Below are positions 46,253 through 55,104 of a DNA stretch of 64,000 nt, piece after piece. Origin of the DNA: CAWHQZ01 sp963831645 (GTDB lineage Bacteria; Pseudomonadota; Alphaproteobacteria; Rhizobiales; Aestuariivirgaceae); NCBI GenBank assembly GCA_963831645.1, contig CAWHQZ010000013.1:310001-374000 (forward strand), written 5' to 3'. The position numbers were made by a program, and so were the translations under genes. A model generated the notes under the pieces. The model had not been told where the DNA came from and made no database searches. It saw nothing but the letters and a program-made list of their open reading frames with translations. Every line of letters starts with the position of its first letter. The stretch's first letter is position 1.

Positions 46253-47252
46253 TCACTGGGCCGGGCATTTCTCGTCAGACATGTAGTCGTGCACAGCCAG
46301 CTTGCCGGCGATGATGTCGGCCTTGGCCGCTTCGACCTTCGCCTGCATGTCGGCGGAGACGAGCGCCTTGTTGTTGTCGTCCACGGCATAGCCGACGCCG
46401 TCCTCGGCGAGGCCGAGGTTCTGGATTCCCGGCTTGAACGTGCCGTCCTTGCCGGTCTTCATGACCTCGTAGGTCGCGACGTCGACGCGCTTCAGCATCG
46501 AGGTCAGCACCTTGCCGGGATGCAGACCGTTCTGGTTCGAATCGACGCCGATCCCGAGCGCGCCGCCGTCAGCGGCGGCCTGCAGCACACCGACGCCGGT
46601 GCCGCCCGCCGCATGGTAGACGACATCGGCGCCCTGGGCGATCTGCGCCTTGGTGAGTTCGCCGCCCTTTACCGGGTCGTTCCAGGCCGCCCCGGTATCG
46701 CCGGTCATGTTCTGAAACACGGTCGCTGCCGGGTTGGTGGCCTTGACGCCCTGGACGTAGCCGCAGGCGAATCTGCGGATCAGCGGAATGTCCATGCCGC
46801 CGACGAACCCGACCTTGCCCGACTTCGAAGCCATGGCGGCGAGCATTCCGACGAGGTAGGACCCTTCGTCCTCCTTGAAGACGATGGACTGCACGTTGGG
46901 CAGGTCGACCACCATGTCGATGATCGCGAACTTCAGGTCGGGATACTCCTTGGCGACTTTTTCAAGGGCGGCCGCCTGGGCGAAGCCCGCGGCGATGATC
47001 GGGCTGTAGCCCTGGTCGGCGAAGTTGCGCAGCGCCTGCTCGCGCTGCGCTTCATTTGTGATCTCGAAATTCGCCGTAGGCGATGCCGGTCTCGGCCTTG
47101 AACTTTTCCGCGCCGTTGAAGATGCCTTCGTTGAAGGATTTGTCGAACTTGCCGCCGATGTCGAACAGCACGGCGGGTTTGTCGTCGGCCGCCAACGCGG
47201 CGCCGGTGATCAGCGCCAGCGTGGCAGCGGTGGCGAGAAGCCTTGAGAACAT
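46253..47252 (-). CDS. BMP-family nucleoside-binding protein, frameshifted
   Basis: About 332 residues. The signal peptide (MFSRLLATAATLALITGAALA) ends without a lipobox Cys, so it is a soluble periplasmic receptor. The fold is that of BmpA/PnrA/Med: AVLFDIGGKFDKSFNEGIF, then FADQGYSPIIAAGFA, KEDEGSYLVGMLAA, GFVGGMDIPLIRRFACGYVQG, AGGTGVGVLQAA and GIGVDSNQN. The frame slips near 47075: one extra T changes GEFEITNEAQ to GEFRDHK. Heads the nucleoside transport-salvage operon that continues to deoB. Confidence 0.9.
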
Positions 47253-47440
47253 AACAATGCACTCCCTGAATTATGTGGGTGAAGCTCGGCCAACCTGCCT
47301 GCCTTGCGCCCTCCGGCGCCGGAGTCCAGGCTTGTGTCGACTTCACGATACTGGCCGGGGGATGTCAACTCGGGCGCCACGTCGAGCGCGTCGGCGGCGC
47401 TGGCATTGCCGGGCTCGAGTGAGTAGCGTGGCTGGCTGCA

Positions 47441-48382
47441 ATGATCCTGTGCTGCGGCGACGCCTTGTTTGACATCTTTGCCGAACGTGGCGGAAGCACA
47501 AACCACGTGCGGCTCGATGCGTACGTCGGCGGCTCGCCGCTCAACGTGGCCATCGGCCTGTCGAGGCTTGGCTGGAAGTCGTCCTACCTTGCGAAGATCT
47601 CCCGCGACATGCTGGGGGGCAGGATCATCGCTCATCTCGAGAACGAGGGCGTCGATACCTCGCTGGCGGTGCGCGCCGACAACCCGACGACGCTCGCCAT
47701 CGTGGCGCTGGATGCGGGAGGGGTTGCCTCCTACTCGTTCTACATCGAGGGAGCCGCTGATCGATCCCTGCTGCGGAGCGAACTGCCGGGGGAGCTGCCG
47801 GCGGCGATCCGCGTCATCCATGTTGCCTCCTATTCGACGGCCCTCGAACCGACGGCCTCAGCGCTGCAGACGCTGGTCGAAAGCCAGTCGCGTCGACGAT
47901 TCATTTCCTATGACCCCAATGTGCGGCCCTCCATCGTCCCCGACCGGGAGGTTTGGCGCGAGCGCCTGAAACGTCTTCTTCCGCACACCCACCTGGTAAA
48001 GGTCAGCGAGGAAGACATCGCGTTCCTCCTTCCGGGCTCCGATCCAGGCGCTGTCACGGCCGAGTGGGCCCGGCGGGGACCTTCCCTCGTCGTCCTTACC
48101 CGGGGCGAGAAGGGTGCGGAGGGGATCACCGCCAAGGGTGTGCGATGCAACGTACCGGGGTGTGCGGTCGGCGTCGTCGATACGGTTGGCGCCGGCGATA
48201 CCTTTCAGGCGGCTCTGCTGACGTGGCTGGGTGAAAAACAGCGACTGGAACGGAAGGCTGCTGCGGACTTGAACGAAGACGAACTTTCCGCACTTCTCGG
48301 TTTTGCCGCCCGCGCCGCGGCAGTGACCTGCACGAGGCGCGGCGCCGACATGGCGCGGCGAAACGAGGTCGGCGATCCTTGA
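47441..48382 (+). CDS. PfkB-family carbohydrate kinase (fructokinase-like)
   Basis: 313 residues, ribokinase fold. Seen are the N-terminal CCGDALFDIF, the sugar-binding GGSPLNVAIGLSRLG, the hairpin region LAKISRDMLGG, the DPNVRPSI loop typical of fructokinases and the catalytic DTVGAGDTFQAALL with Asp as base. It stands alone on the plus strand, divergent from the BMP receptor gene about 190 bp away. The substrate cannot be set; fructose, a deoxysugar or a nucleoside sugar are possible. Confidence 0.88.
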   Translation: MILCCGDALFDIFAERGGSTNHVRLDAYVGGSPLNVAIGLSRLGWKSSYLAKISRDMLGGRIIAHLENEGVDTSLAVRADNPTTLAIVALDAGGVASYSFYIEGAADRSLLRSELPGELPAAIRVIHVASYSTALEPTASALQTLVESQSRRRFISYDPNVRPSIVPDREVWRERLKRLLPHTHLVKVSEEDIAFLLPGSDPGAVTAEWARRGPSLVVLTRGEKGAEGITAKGVRCNVPGCAVGVVDTVGAGDTFQAALLTWLGEKQRLERKAAADLNEDELSALLGFAARAAAVTCTRRGADMARRNEVGDP

Positions 48383-48752
48383 GCTCTACAGCATGCTGAG
48401 AAGTGGGTGCAGCGCTGTTTTCTTGAACAGCATCCTGCTGAGGAAGCTGTATTCACTTGTTCAAATATACAGCAAGATACAAAAATGCCTTCACGTTAGA
48501 GGTGTCAGTGGGGTTCACTTGTAGCAACCAGTTTGGTAGAATTTGGAGGGATGCACCCGAGGAAGCTGTGATCACTTGTTCAACATCGATACCTAGCAAG
48601 AAACAAAAACCGCGAAGTCATGCCAACGATGCTCCTGCTACACGCGGCTTGGAACACAGGCACTACCATCGATTATGATCGAGGTCGTGCAGAACTGAGA
48701 GGGTTGATCTTTTTTGCAGCCAGGTTACATGTAACTAGACGGAGAGGTCATC
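48383..48752. other. AT-richer 370-bp intergenic stretch with a ~50-bp direct repeat
   Basis: No gene recognised. Two related copies occur: at 48440-48485 (GAGGAAGCTGTATTCACTTG and on to ATACAAAAA) and at 48559-48610 (GAGGAAGCTGTGATCACTTG and on to AAACAAAAA). They share GAGGAAGCTGT, CACTTGTTCAA, TA/CAGCAAG and ACAAAAA blocks with small differences. A CAGCATGCTG palindrome lies at 48390-48400. GC content is clearly lower than in flanking genes. The region precedes the MazE-type gene and may hold its promoter and operator; transferred DNA is plausible. Confidence 0.45.
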
Positions 48753-48977
48753 GTGGCGCACGCAGATCAGTCCAAGTCTTCCCGCGACAAGGTCCGCAAG
48801 CATCGCAAGCGCCTGCGGCGGCGCGGTTTACGGCCCATTCAGTTCTGGGTTCCGGATGTTCGTTCAGCGGCCTTTCGGACGGAAGCGCATCGCCAGTCGA
48901 CGGCGGTCGCGGCCAGCTCCCATGCCGGCGCGGACCAGGCATTCGTGGATGCCGTTTCGGTCCGGGGCGATGAATGA
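48753..48977 (+). CDS. MazE-type antitoxin
   Basis: 74 residues. The basic N-terminus (SRDKVRKHRKRLRRRGLRPIQ) is followed by the FWVPDVRSAAFRTEAHRQ segment of the DUF3018/MazE family antitoxins of Alphaproteobacteria. The C-terminus (AFVDAVSVRGDE) is the acidic tail that wraps the toxin. It overlaps the toxin start by 4 bp (ATGA, 48974-48977). It likely represses its own operon together with the toxin. Confidence 0.87.
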   Translation: MAHADQSKSSRDKVRKHRKRLRRRGLRPIQFWVPDVRSAAFRTEAHRQSTAVAASSHAGADQAFVDAVSVRGDE

Positions 48978-49432
48978 GGCGAGGCGATATCTGGACGGTT
49001 TCAGGCGGCGCAGCCTATGCCGGCAAGCCGCGTCCCGTGGTTGTCCTGCAGGATGACAGTTTCGACGGAACGGATTCGATCACAGTTTGCCCCTTCACGC
49101 CCGACGAAACGGAAGCTCCCCTGTTCCGCCTTCCAGTCGAGCCCACCGATCGCAATGGTTTGCGCACCGGTTGCCGCATGATGGTGGACAAGATCACCAC
49201 GATCGCGAAATCCAAGGTGGGCGTTCGGGTCGGCAGGCTGGACGCCGAGGATATCGTGCGCCTGAACCAGGCAGTCGTCGTGTTTCTCGGATTGGCTGGT
49301 TTTCCGCGGACGAAGCCCGCGCTCACATATAAGAATCATAATCAGGCCCTCCCCCTCTCCCCGAAAACACCCGCAAGGGGAGAGAGCGCTCTGAGATATC
49401 CCACCATTCTGAAACCTCGCTCCTCGTTCTAG
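48974..49432 (+). CDS. MazF/PemK-type endoribonuclease toxin with extended C-terminus
   Basis: RNA-cleaving toxin. RRGDIWTVSGG at the start, KPRPVVVLQDD, SITVCPFT, RTGCRMMVDKITTI and the ending VVVFLGLAG are the complete PemK/MazF fold in about 108 residues. The frame then continues 44 more residues (from FPRTKP to ILKPRSSF) through a palindromic repeat at 49355-49384, so the normal stop seems to have been lost and the tail is not family sequence. The tail end overlaps by 4 bp the convergent transporter gene. Confidence 0.87.
   Translation: MRRGDIWTVSGGAAYAGKPRPVVVLQDDSFDGTDSITVCPFTPDETEAPLFRLPVEPTDRNGLRTGCRMMVDKITTIAKSKVGVRVGRLDAEDIVRLNQAVVVFLGLAGFPRTKPALTYKNHNQALPLSPKTPARGESALRYPTILKPRSSF
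49355..49384. repeat. Palindromic repeat within the MazF-type gene 3' end
   Basis: Arms CTCTCCCC and GGGGAGAG, perfect over 8 bp, around a 14-nt loop containing CCCGCAA. Same family as the hairpin at 46168-46185. It sits inside the reading frame of the toxin's non-conserved tail. Confidence 0.6.
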
Positions 49433-49884
49433 AGGAAGCGCACCATGAGGGCGCCCGCGAACACCAAGGCCACGCCCGTCACACGACCGAGCGACAGGCC
49501 GCGCTCGGCGAGGCCAAGCAGTCCGAAGTTATCGAGCGCGAGGCCGGCTGCGAGCTGTCCGGCGATGGCCAGCGATACCAGAGCCGCCACGCCAAGCCGC
49601 GGCGCCAGGATGATGTTGGCGGTTACGTAGCAGGCGCCGAGCAGGCCGCCGGCGAAAACGACATATGGCGGAACCGATCGCAGCCCGGAGAGCTGCACCT
49701 GGTGGCGCGAAAGCAGAAGAGTGACGATGAGCAGTGCCGAGACGCCGACGAGAAACGACAGGGTGGCCGCGGCAAGGGGTGCGCCGAGAGCGGCGCTGGC
49801 TTGCGCGTTGATGGGCGCCTGAACAGCCAGCAAAACTCCTGACATGATGCCGAGCGCAGCAAGCAAGGATACCGACAAGGTCAT
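49429..49884 (-). CDS. DMT-superfamily transporter, YdcZ type
   Basis: 151 residues with five hydrophobic helices, the size of single-repeat DMT proteins. Characteristic are GVLLAVQAPINAQASAALG near the N-terminus, AGGLLGACYVTANIILAPRLG, and IAGQLAAGLALDNFGLLG. It is the DMT/YdcZ (DUF606) family of inner-membrane proteins, mostly uncharacterised; export of small metabolites is proposed. Lies downstream of the MBL gene, 21 bp away and on the same strand. Confidence 0.87.
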   Translation of the reverse strand: MTLSVSLLAALGIMSGVLLAVQAPINAQASAALGAPLAAATLSFLVGVSALLIVTLLLSRHQVQLSGLRSVPPYVVFAGGLLGACYVTANIILAPRLGVAALVSLAIAGQLAAGLALDNFGLLGLAERGLSLGRVTGVALVFAGALMVRFL

Positions 49885-49905
49885 GGAGACACTCCGGGAA
49901 AGAGC

Positions 49906-51510
49906 TCAGTCGCCGGCGCCGGCCGTTTCCAGCGTGCGGCGCATTCTTGCGAGAATTGCTGCCCGGGCACGGTCGTCCGGCGCCTTGGCAACGGCCGTGT
50001 TGAGATCGAGCGTCAGCCTGGCCAGATCGTTGTGCCAATCCGGCCGTCCGATCGTGCCGGGAATGGTCCGCTCGGTCTTTTCGGGCGGCAACAGCACAGG
50101 CGCCAGGTTGGATATGTCGAACCTCTCATCGAGCGCGGGGCGAAAGATACGGTCCGCTGCCACGACTTCGCCCGCGAGGCGGCGTGTCAGCCCGTCCATG
50201 TTGTCGTCCTCTCCATGGGTGAGGAAGACTCCACCGCGCACCGGCAGCCGGGCGATCATCCAGGCCTCGAGCTCGGGCCCGTCGGCATGGCCGGAGTAGT
50301 CGTCGATGCTTTCGATTGTGGCGCGTACGTTGATCTCCTCGCCGTGGATCTTTACTTTTCGCACGCCATCCTGAAGCAACCTTCCCAGAGTTCCCTGCGC
50401 CTGGTAACCCGCCAGCAGCACGGTGGTGGCAGGATGCCACAGTCGGTTCTTGAGATGATGGCGGATGCGCCCGGCCTCGCACATGCCGCTGGCAGCGATG
50501 ACGATGTGAAACCCCTGTAGCCGGTTCAGCGCCTTCGATTCTTCGACCTTTTCGAGCATCCGCACATGCGGCGAGGCAAATGCCCGCAACAGCAGATCGC
50601 CGTTTTCGAGCTGGCTCGCAAACTTGTTGAAGATCCGCGTGGCTTTGAAGGCAAGGGGAGAATCGATGAAAACCGGCATGTCCGGCAGACGCTTGCCGTC
50701 GATCAGGATGGCCAGATCGGTCATGAGCTCCTGGGTGCGCTCGACCGCGAACGAAGGAATGAGCAGCGCTCCGCCGCGACCGCGAGCCGCGAGAACCTCC
50801 CGGGCCAGACGGTCGCGCCGGCCGCCCTCGGACTCTTCCGGGCGGTCGATGGCGCCATACGTCGACTCGCAGACGATATGGTCGAGCCCGGCCGGCGCCT
50901 CGGGGTCCGGCTGCAGAAGCTTGTACGCCGGACCGATGTCGCCGGAGAACAGCACCCGTATTGGCGAGGCTGACCCGGCGGCGCTCACTTCCACTTCGAC
51001 CGACGCCGAACCCATGAGGTGGCCGGCATTCCAGAAGCGGAACCGCAAGCCTTCGGCGGGCGTGTTCCATTCGCCGTAATCATGATGCAGGAACTGCGCC
51101 AAAGACCTGTCAGCGTCGGCCGCGGTGTAGATGGGAACCACTTCGGGAAGTCCGCGGCGGCGGTTGCGCTCATTGAGCTTGTCCACTTCGGTTTCCTGAA
51201 TGTGGCCGGCATCCGGCAACATGATGGAGCACAGATCGACGGTCGCCTCGGTCGCGTGAAGCCGCCCCCTGAAGCCATCCTTCACCAGCTTCGGTACCAG
51301 CCCCACGTGATCGATATGCGCGTGAGTCAGAATGAGCGCCGTGATGTTTTCGGGAACGAACGGGAAGGGGCGGTAGTTCAGCGAGCTTTCGGTTTTCGAA
51401 CCCTGAAACATGCCGCAGTCGATCATCACGCGCGACAGCCCGTTGTCGATGACGTAGCAGGATCCGGTCACCGTGCGCGCCGCGCCGTAAAACTGCAGCG
51501 TAAGGGTCAT
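49906..51510 (-). CDS. MBL-fold beta-CASP hydrolase (RNA-processing type)
   Basis: 534 residues. Metallo-beta-lactamase motif HAHIDH at residues 63-68 (HxHxDH), the LFSGDIG strand, then the beta-CASP domain with CESTYGAIDRP, ALLIPSFAVERTQELM, VFIDSPLAFKAT, VIAASGMCEAGRIRHHLKN, DYSGHADGPEL and FLTHGE. These motifs belong to the Ysh1/CPSF73-like group whose members act on RNA 3' ends or as nucleases. The last ~60 residues are a variable tail. ATG 51510 overlaps the LOG-family gene stop by 4 bp. The specific bacterial substrate is not known. Confidence 0.92.
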   Translation of the reverse strand: MTLTLQFYGAARTVTGSCYVIDNGLSRVMIDCGMFQGSKTESSLNYRPFPFVPENITALILTHAHIDHVGLVPKLVKDGFRGRLHATEATVDLCSIMLPDAGHIQETEVDKLNERNRRRGLPEVVPIYTAADADRSLAQFLHHDYGEWNTPAEGLRFRFWNAGHLMGSASVEVEVSAAGSASPIRVLFSGDIGPAYKLLQPDPEAPAGLDHIVCESTYGAIDRPEESEGGRRDRLAREVLAARGRGGALLIPSFAVERTQELMTDLAILIDGKRLPDMPVFIDSPLAFKATRIFNKFASQLENGDLLLRAFASPHVRMLEKVEESKALNRLQGFHIVIAASGMCEAGRIRHHLKNRLWHPATTVLLAGYQAQGTLGRLLQDGVRKVKIHGEEINVRATIESIDDYSGHADGPELEAWMIARLPVRGGVFLTHGEDDNMDGLTRRLAGEVVAADRIFRPALDERFDISNLAPVLLPPEKTERTIPGTIGRPDWHNDLARLTLDLNTAVAKAPDDRARAAILARMRRTLETAGAGD

Positions 51511-52337
51511 TTCGATGCCGGTTCCGCAAAGCGGGGCCCGGCGAGAAGCTGCCCGGCTCTCTTTTCGATGCTTGCCCAGATGTCTTCGGCTCGCTCTGCG
51601 TATTCGAACAGCGCCAGATCGCTGGCGCCGACCATGCCCCACCTGGCGAGCTCGTCGAAGTTGATGATGCTCGACCAGAACTGGCGATCGACGAGGATGA
51701 TCGGAATGGCCGGCATCTTGCCGGTCTGCCGGAGGGTGAGAATCTCGAACAACTCATCGAGCGTGCCGAAGCCGCCGGGGAACACGATGAGTGCGCTGGC
51801 CCGCATGGCGAGGTGCATCTTGCGCATCGCGAAGTAGTGGAACCGGAAGGTGAGCTCCGGCGTGGAATAGGCGTTCGGTTCCTGCTCCAGCGGCAGCGTG
51901 ACGTTGAAGCCGATGCTCGGAGCGCCGGCCTCCGTCGCCCCGCGGTTGGCGGCCTCCATGATGCCCGGTCCGCCGCCGGTCGCGATCACGTTGTAGCGAA
52001 GGCCGGCCCGCAACTGCTTGGCGCCGCCGCGCTCGGAGGCGATGCGGCCAAAGCTGCGAGCCGTTTCGTACCACCCTTCCCCGGTGTCGATTCGGGCGGT
52101 GCCGAACACCACGATGGTCGAGCCGATGTTCCAGGCGCGCAGAATCTCCTCGGCCTTGGCGTACTCGAGCAGGAAGCGCACTCCGCGGGTGGAGTCTCCG
52201 AGAAGAAACTCCTGATCCAGAATGGGAAGGCGAAAGGATGGTGAAGCGAGCTGGGCCGAATTGTCGTCAGGAATGTTCAATGCCGCACCGGTGTTGGTCC
52301 TTTCGCCGAAGAACGGAAGACGTGCTTGTAGCCCCAA
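51507..52337 (-). CDS. LOG-family (TIGR00730) protein
   Basis: 276 residues. The nucleotide-binding motifs are GGGPGIMEAANRG (121-133) and PGGFGTLDELFE (187-198), characteristic of LONELY GUY/lysine-decarboxylase-like phosphoribohydrolases that release free cytokinin-type bases or nucleotide ribose phosphate. Many bacterial members act in nucleotide salvage or stress. The N-terminal 45 residues are an extension. It overlaps the MBL gene and follows the RNA methyltransferase directly, so the three genes form one unit. Confidence 0.9.
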   Translation of the reverse strand: MGLQARLPFFGERTNTGAALNIPDDNSAQLASPSFRLPILDQEFLLGDSTRGVRFLLEYAKAEEILRAWNIGSTIVVFGTARIDTGEGWYETARSFGRIASERGGAKQLRAGLRYNVIATGGGPGIMEAANRGATEAGAPSIGFNVTLPLEQEPNAYSTPELTFRFHYFAMRKMHLAMRASALIVFPGGFGTLDELFEILTLRQTGKMPAIPIILVDRQFWSSIINFDELARWGMVGASDLALFEYAERAEDIWASIEKRAGQLLAGPRFAEPASK

Positions 52338-53582
52338 TCAGGCACGCTTCAAACCCCTGGTGAACGTCGCGATGATCTCGATATGCGGCGACCACTTGAA
52401 CTGGTCGACGGCGACGAGGTTGCTCAGCGTGTAACCGCCGGAGATCAGGATGGCGGCGTCGCGGGCGAAGCTTCCGGCATCACACGAAACCGCAATGACC
52501 GTCGGCACCCGGGATTGCGCCAGATGGCGAGCCTGGCCTTCGGCGCCCTGACGGGGCGGGTCTAGGATCACCGCATCGAACCCGGACAGTTCCCGCGGCG
52601 TCAGAGGCTCGCGCCACAGATCGCGCTTCTGAGTGGTGACGGGCTTCAGCCCGGGTGTGCGGCGAACCGCATATTCGAGCGCCGCAAGAGCAGGCGCTTC
52701 GGAATCGACTGCCGCCACCGGTGTGCGCTCGGCGAGCCGGATGGCAAACGGGCCGATGCCGCAGAACAGGTCGGCGACGCTGCGCGCCTGGCGGGTGCGA
52801 TCGACGACCTGTTCAGCCAATATGCGCTCGGCCTCTGCCGTGGCCTGCAGGAAACCGCCCGGCGGCAATGGCGCCATCGCCCTGCCGCACCTGACCATGG
52901 GCTTGGCCGTTTCGAGAAGCGGCTCGCCGTGTATCGACAGGCGCACCACTGCGTGCCGGTCAAGCAGTCGAGCCAGCTTGTCATCGGGCCAACGAGCGCC
53001 GTGCTCGAGTCCGCGCACATCGCAGTCGAGTCCGGTCGCCGTCGCGGTCAACAGAATGTCGAATGACGGGTCGGTGGCAATGAACTGCGCGGCGATGATT
53101 TGCGCTATCCCGGGTGCTGCGGCAAGCGAAGGCGCCAGCACCGGACAGGAATCGATTTCCACGAGTTGATGGCTGCCCGCGGCCATGAAACCGATTGCCG
53201 CCTTTTGGCCGTTGCGGCGGGCATGAAAGCAGACCCGCCGGCGACCTTCGCCATGGGCGTCGAGAAGCCGGGTCGCATGCCCGGTGATGCCCTGGCCTTC
53301 GAGTGCCGAGCCGAGTAGCGCAAGCTTCCAATCGCGATATGCGCCGGCTTCCAGATGCTGAACGCTGCAGCCGCCGCAGGCGCCGAAATGGCGGCACTCC
53401 GGTCGGCGACGGGCGGGCGAGGCGACGGCGATCTCAACGACGGCGCCGCGGCCACCGTCCACATCAGCCACCACGCGTTCACCCGGAAGCGTGAACGGCA
53501 CGACGATGGTTTTTCCCGCCGCGTGAGCGAGGCCGTCGCCGCGACGGCCGAGAGCGGTGATGTCCAACGTCAGGCGCGTCAT
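52338..53582 (-). CDS. Class I SAM-dependent RNA m5U methyltransferase (RumA/RlmD/TrmA-like)
   Basis: 414 residues. It has an N-terminal TRAM-like region (LTLDITALGRRGDGLA, GERVVADV), a Cys cluster CRHFGACGGCSVQH for the [4Fe-4S] centre, the SAM loop VADLFCGIGPFAIRLAE and the motif IAVSCDAGSFARDA; catalytic Cys is in VSCD. ILDPPRQGAEG is the NPPR-like motif. Modifies a uridine in 23S rRNA or tRNA. ATG 53582 is preferred; the open frame beyond it is Arg-rich and unlike the family. Confidence 0.9.
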   Translation of the reverse strand: MTRLTLDITALGRRGDGLAHAAGKTIVVPFTLPGERVVADVDGGRGAVVEIAVASPARRRPECRHFGACGGCSVQHLEAGAYRDWKLALLGSALEGQGITGHATRLLDAHGEGRRRVCFHARRNGQKAAIGFMAAGSHQLVEIDSCPVLAPSLAAAPGIAQIIAAQFIATDPSFDILLTATATGLDCDVRGLEHGARWPDDKLARLLDRHAVVRLSIHGEPLLETAKPMVRCGRAMAPLPPGGFLQATAEAERILAEQVVDRTRQARSVADLFCGIGPFAIRLAERTPVAAVDSEAPALAALEYAVRRTPGLKPVTTQKRDLWREPLTPRELSGFDAVILDPPRQGAEGQARHLAQSRVPTVIAVSCDAGSFARDAAILISGGYTLSNLVAVDQFKWSPHIEIIATFTRGLKRA

Positions 53583-53780
53583 GCTGTGCCGGCGCCTGGA
53601 GAAAGAGTGACGAAGGCGCGATTTTTGGCGGTTTTTGTGCTTTTTGCGCGGCCGAAATGGGCGCACGCCTCTAGACATTCGCCTGGAACGGTCGCAAAAC
53701 CACCCCCGGCTATCATGCGTTTTGGATTCTCGGCTGAGCGAGGGCGCAGAGTGGTAGCGCAACTATTCGAGGAGAAAAAC

Positions 53781-54074
53781 ATGGCTGATACGGCCCGGAT
53801 GACGGTGCAGCTTTCGAAAATGGTTGCTGAACTTGCGGAAAAGCACTCGCTGACGAGGAAGCAGGTGACGGAGATATTCAGTGACTTCATCGACATGACG
53901 GTCAAGCACCTCAAGAAGGGCAACAAGGTGCGCATCAAGGGGCTGGGCGTGATGCAGGTTCGCGATCGTCCGGCGCGCATGGGACGCAACCCGGCGACGG
54001 GCGAGCAGATCAAGATCAAGGCTTCGAGGAAAGTAGCGTTTCGGGTCGCCAAGGAAGTCAAGGAAGCGATCTGA
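53781..54074 (+). CDS. HU-family DNA-binding protein
   Basis: 97 residues, ATG 53781 with a GGAG site 10 bases upstream (TTCGAGGAGAAAA). HU/IHF features: LSKMVAELAEKH, TRKQVTEIFSDFIDM, VRIKGLGVMQVRDRPARMGRNPAT (the beta-arm with R-x-G-R-N-P) and KASRKVAFRVAKEV. Nucleoid protein that bends DNA. The terminal part lies before a strong terminator. The N-terminal MADTARMTVQ is a little longer than in classical HU. Confidence 0.95.
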   Translation: MADTARMTVQLSKMVAELAEKHSLTRKQVTEIFSDFIDMTVKHLKKGNKVRIKGLGVMQVRDRPARMGRNPATGEQIKIKASRKVAFRVAKEVKEAI

Positions 54075-54136
54075 GAATTTCGGCGCGGCGTCTCGCAAAC
54101 CATATGCGAGGCGGAGCATCATAAGCATCGAGAAAG

Positions 54137-54163
54137 CCGCTCCCCGTCGGGAGCGGTTTTTTT
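54137..54163 (+). terminator. Rho-independent terminator after the HU gene
   Basis: Stem CCGCTCCC (54137-54144), loop CGTC, stem GGGAGCGG (54149-54156), then seven T (54157-54163). An 8-bp perfect stem followed by the T-tract is a strong intrinsic terminator. On the minus strand it lies downstream of the ribokinase stop (54184), where an A-rich stretch precedes the stem, so it may partly serve both. Confidence 0.9.
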
Positions 54164-54183
54164 CGGGTTTGGTCTGCCGGCGC

Positions 54184-55104
54184 TCAACTGATACGCAGCA
54201 TGTCTTCGACCTCCCGAAGACTAGGTGCGGCGGCAGCAGCCCCGTATCTGGTCGTGGCGAGGGCGCCGCAAGCGGAAGCGAAGCGAGCCGCGGTCAAGAG
54301 GTCGTCGCCGCGCGCCAGCGCAAAGGCCAGGCCGCCATTGAAACAATCGCCGGCAGCGACGGTATCGACCGGTTTCACCCTGAAGGGTGGTATGAAGGAG
54401 TGAGTCCCAAGCGAGCTTAGCAGAGCGCCTCTCTCTCCGAGTTTGAGCAGGACGTTCGCCGCACCCAGGCTGTGCAGTAGTTGCGCCGCTTCCAGGGCGG
54501 CACCGCGGTCGCGAGGGTAGATCCCGGTCAGCCTCTCGGTTTCGGTTTCATTGGGCGTGACGATGTCGGCCGACTTGAGCACCGGCTCGGTGAGCCCCGC
54601 CGACGGCGCAGGTGCGGGATCGATGATCACCGTCGCTCCGGCCTGCCGAGCGCGAGCGGCGGCGCGCCAATTCGCCTCCGGCGGCACCTCGAGCTGCAGC
54701 AGCAGAACCTTGGCGGCGTCGAAGAGAGACTGGCTGCGCTCCACGTCGCTCCCGTCGAGTGCCAGATTGGCGCCGCCAATGATGGTGATGGTGTTTTCGC
54801 CGGACGGCTCGACATGGATGATCGCAACGCCGGTGCCGTGATCGACATCGACGCGAACGCTCGCCCCGTCAATACCGTAGTCAGCCAGGAGGCGCGTAGC
54901 CTCGACGCCGAAAGGGTCGCGTCCCACGCGGGCGACCAGCGATGTCCGCGCCCCGAGGCGCCCGGCGGCCGCTGCCTGGTTGGCGCCCTTGCCGCCGAGG
55001 CCCAAGGTATAGCGTCGCCCGTGCAGCGTCTCGCCGGGACGCGGCAGGCGCTCGCCGTACGCCGTCACGTCGATGTTTATGCTTCCGAACACCACGACCG
55101 TCAC
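54184..55104 (-). CDS. rbsK: Ribokinase
   Basis: 306 residues. Phosphorylates ribose. The N-terminal VVVFGSINIDVTAYG, LPRPGETLHG, the substrate loop LGLGGKGANQAAAAGRLG, TPNETETERLTGI and the catalytic DTVAAGDCFNGGLAFAL (Asp base) are typical of RbsK. Overlaps the nucleoside hydrolase stop (4 bp), so the two enzymes act in sequence: hydrolase frees ribose, RbsK makes ribose-5-phosphate. Confidence 0.93.
   Translation of the reverse strand: MTVVVFGSINIDVTAYGERLPRPGETLHGRRYTLGLGGKGANQAAAAGRLGARTSLVARVGRDPFGVEATRLLADYGIDGASVRVDVDHGTGVAIIHVEPSGENTITIIGGANLALDGSDVERSQSLFDAAKVLLLQLEVPPEANWRAAARARQAGATVIIDPAPAPSAGLTEPVLKSADIVTPNETETERLTGIYPRDRGAALEAAQLLHSLGAANVLLKLGERGALLSSLGTHSFIPPFRVKPVDTVAAGDCFNGGLAFALARGDDLLTAARFASACGALATTRYGAAAAAPSLREVEDMLRIS

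Noticed and set aside
48440..48610. CRISPR-like repeats
   Set aside because: Only two imperfect copies, spaced 119 bp, with no cas genes nearby.
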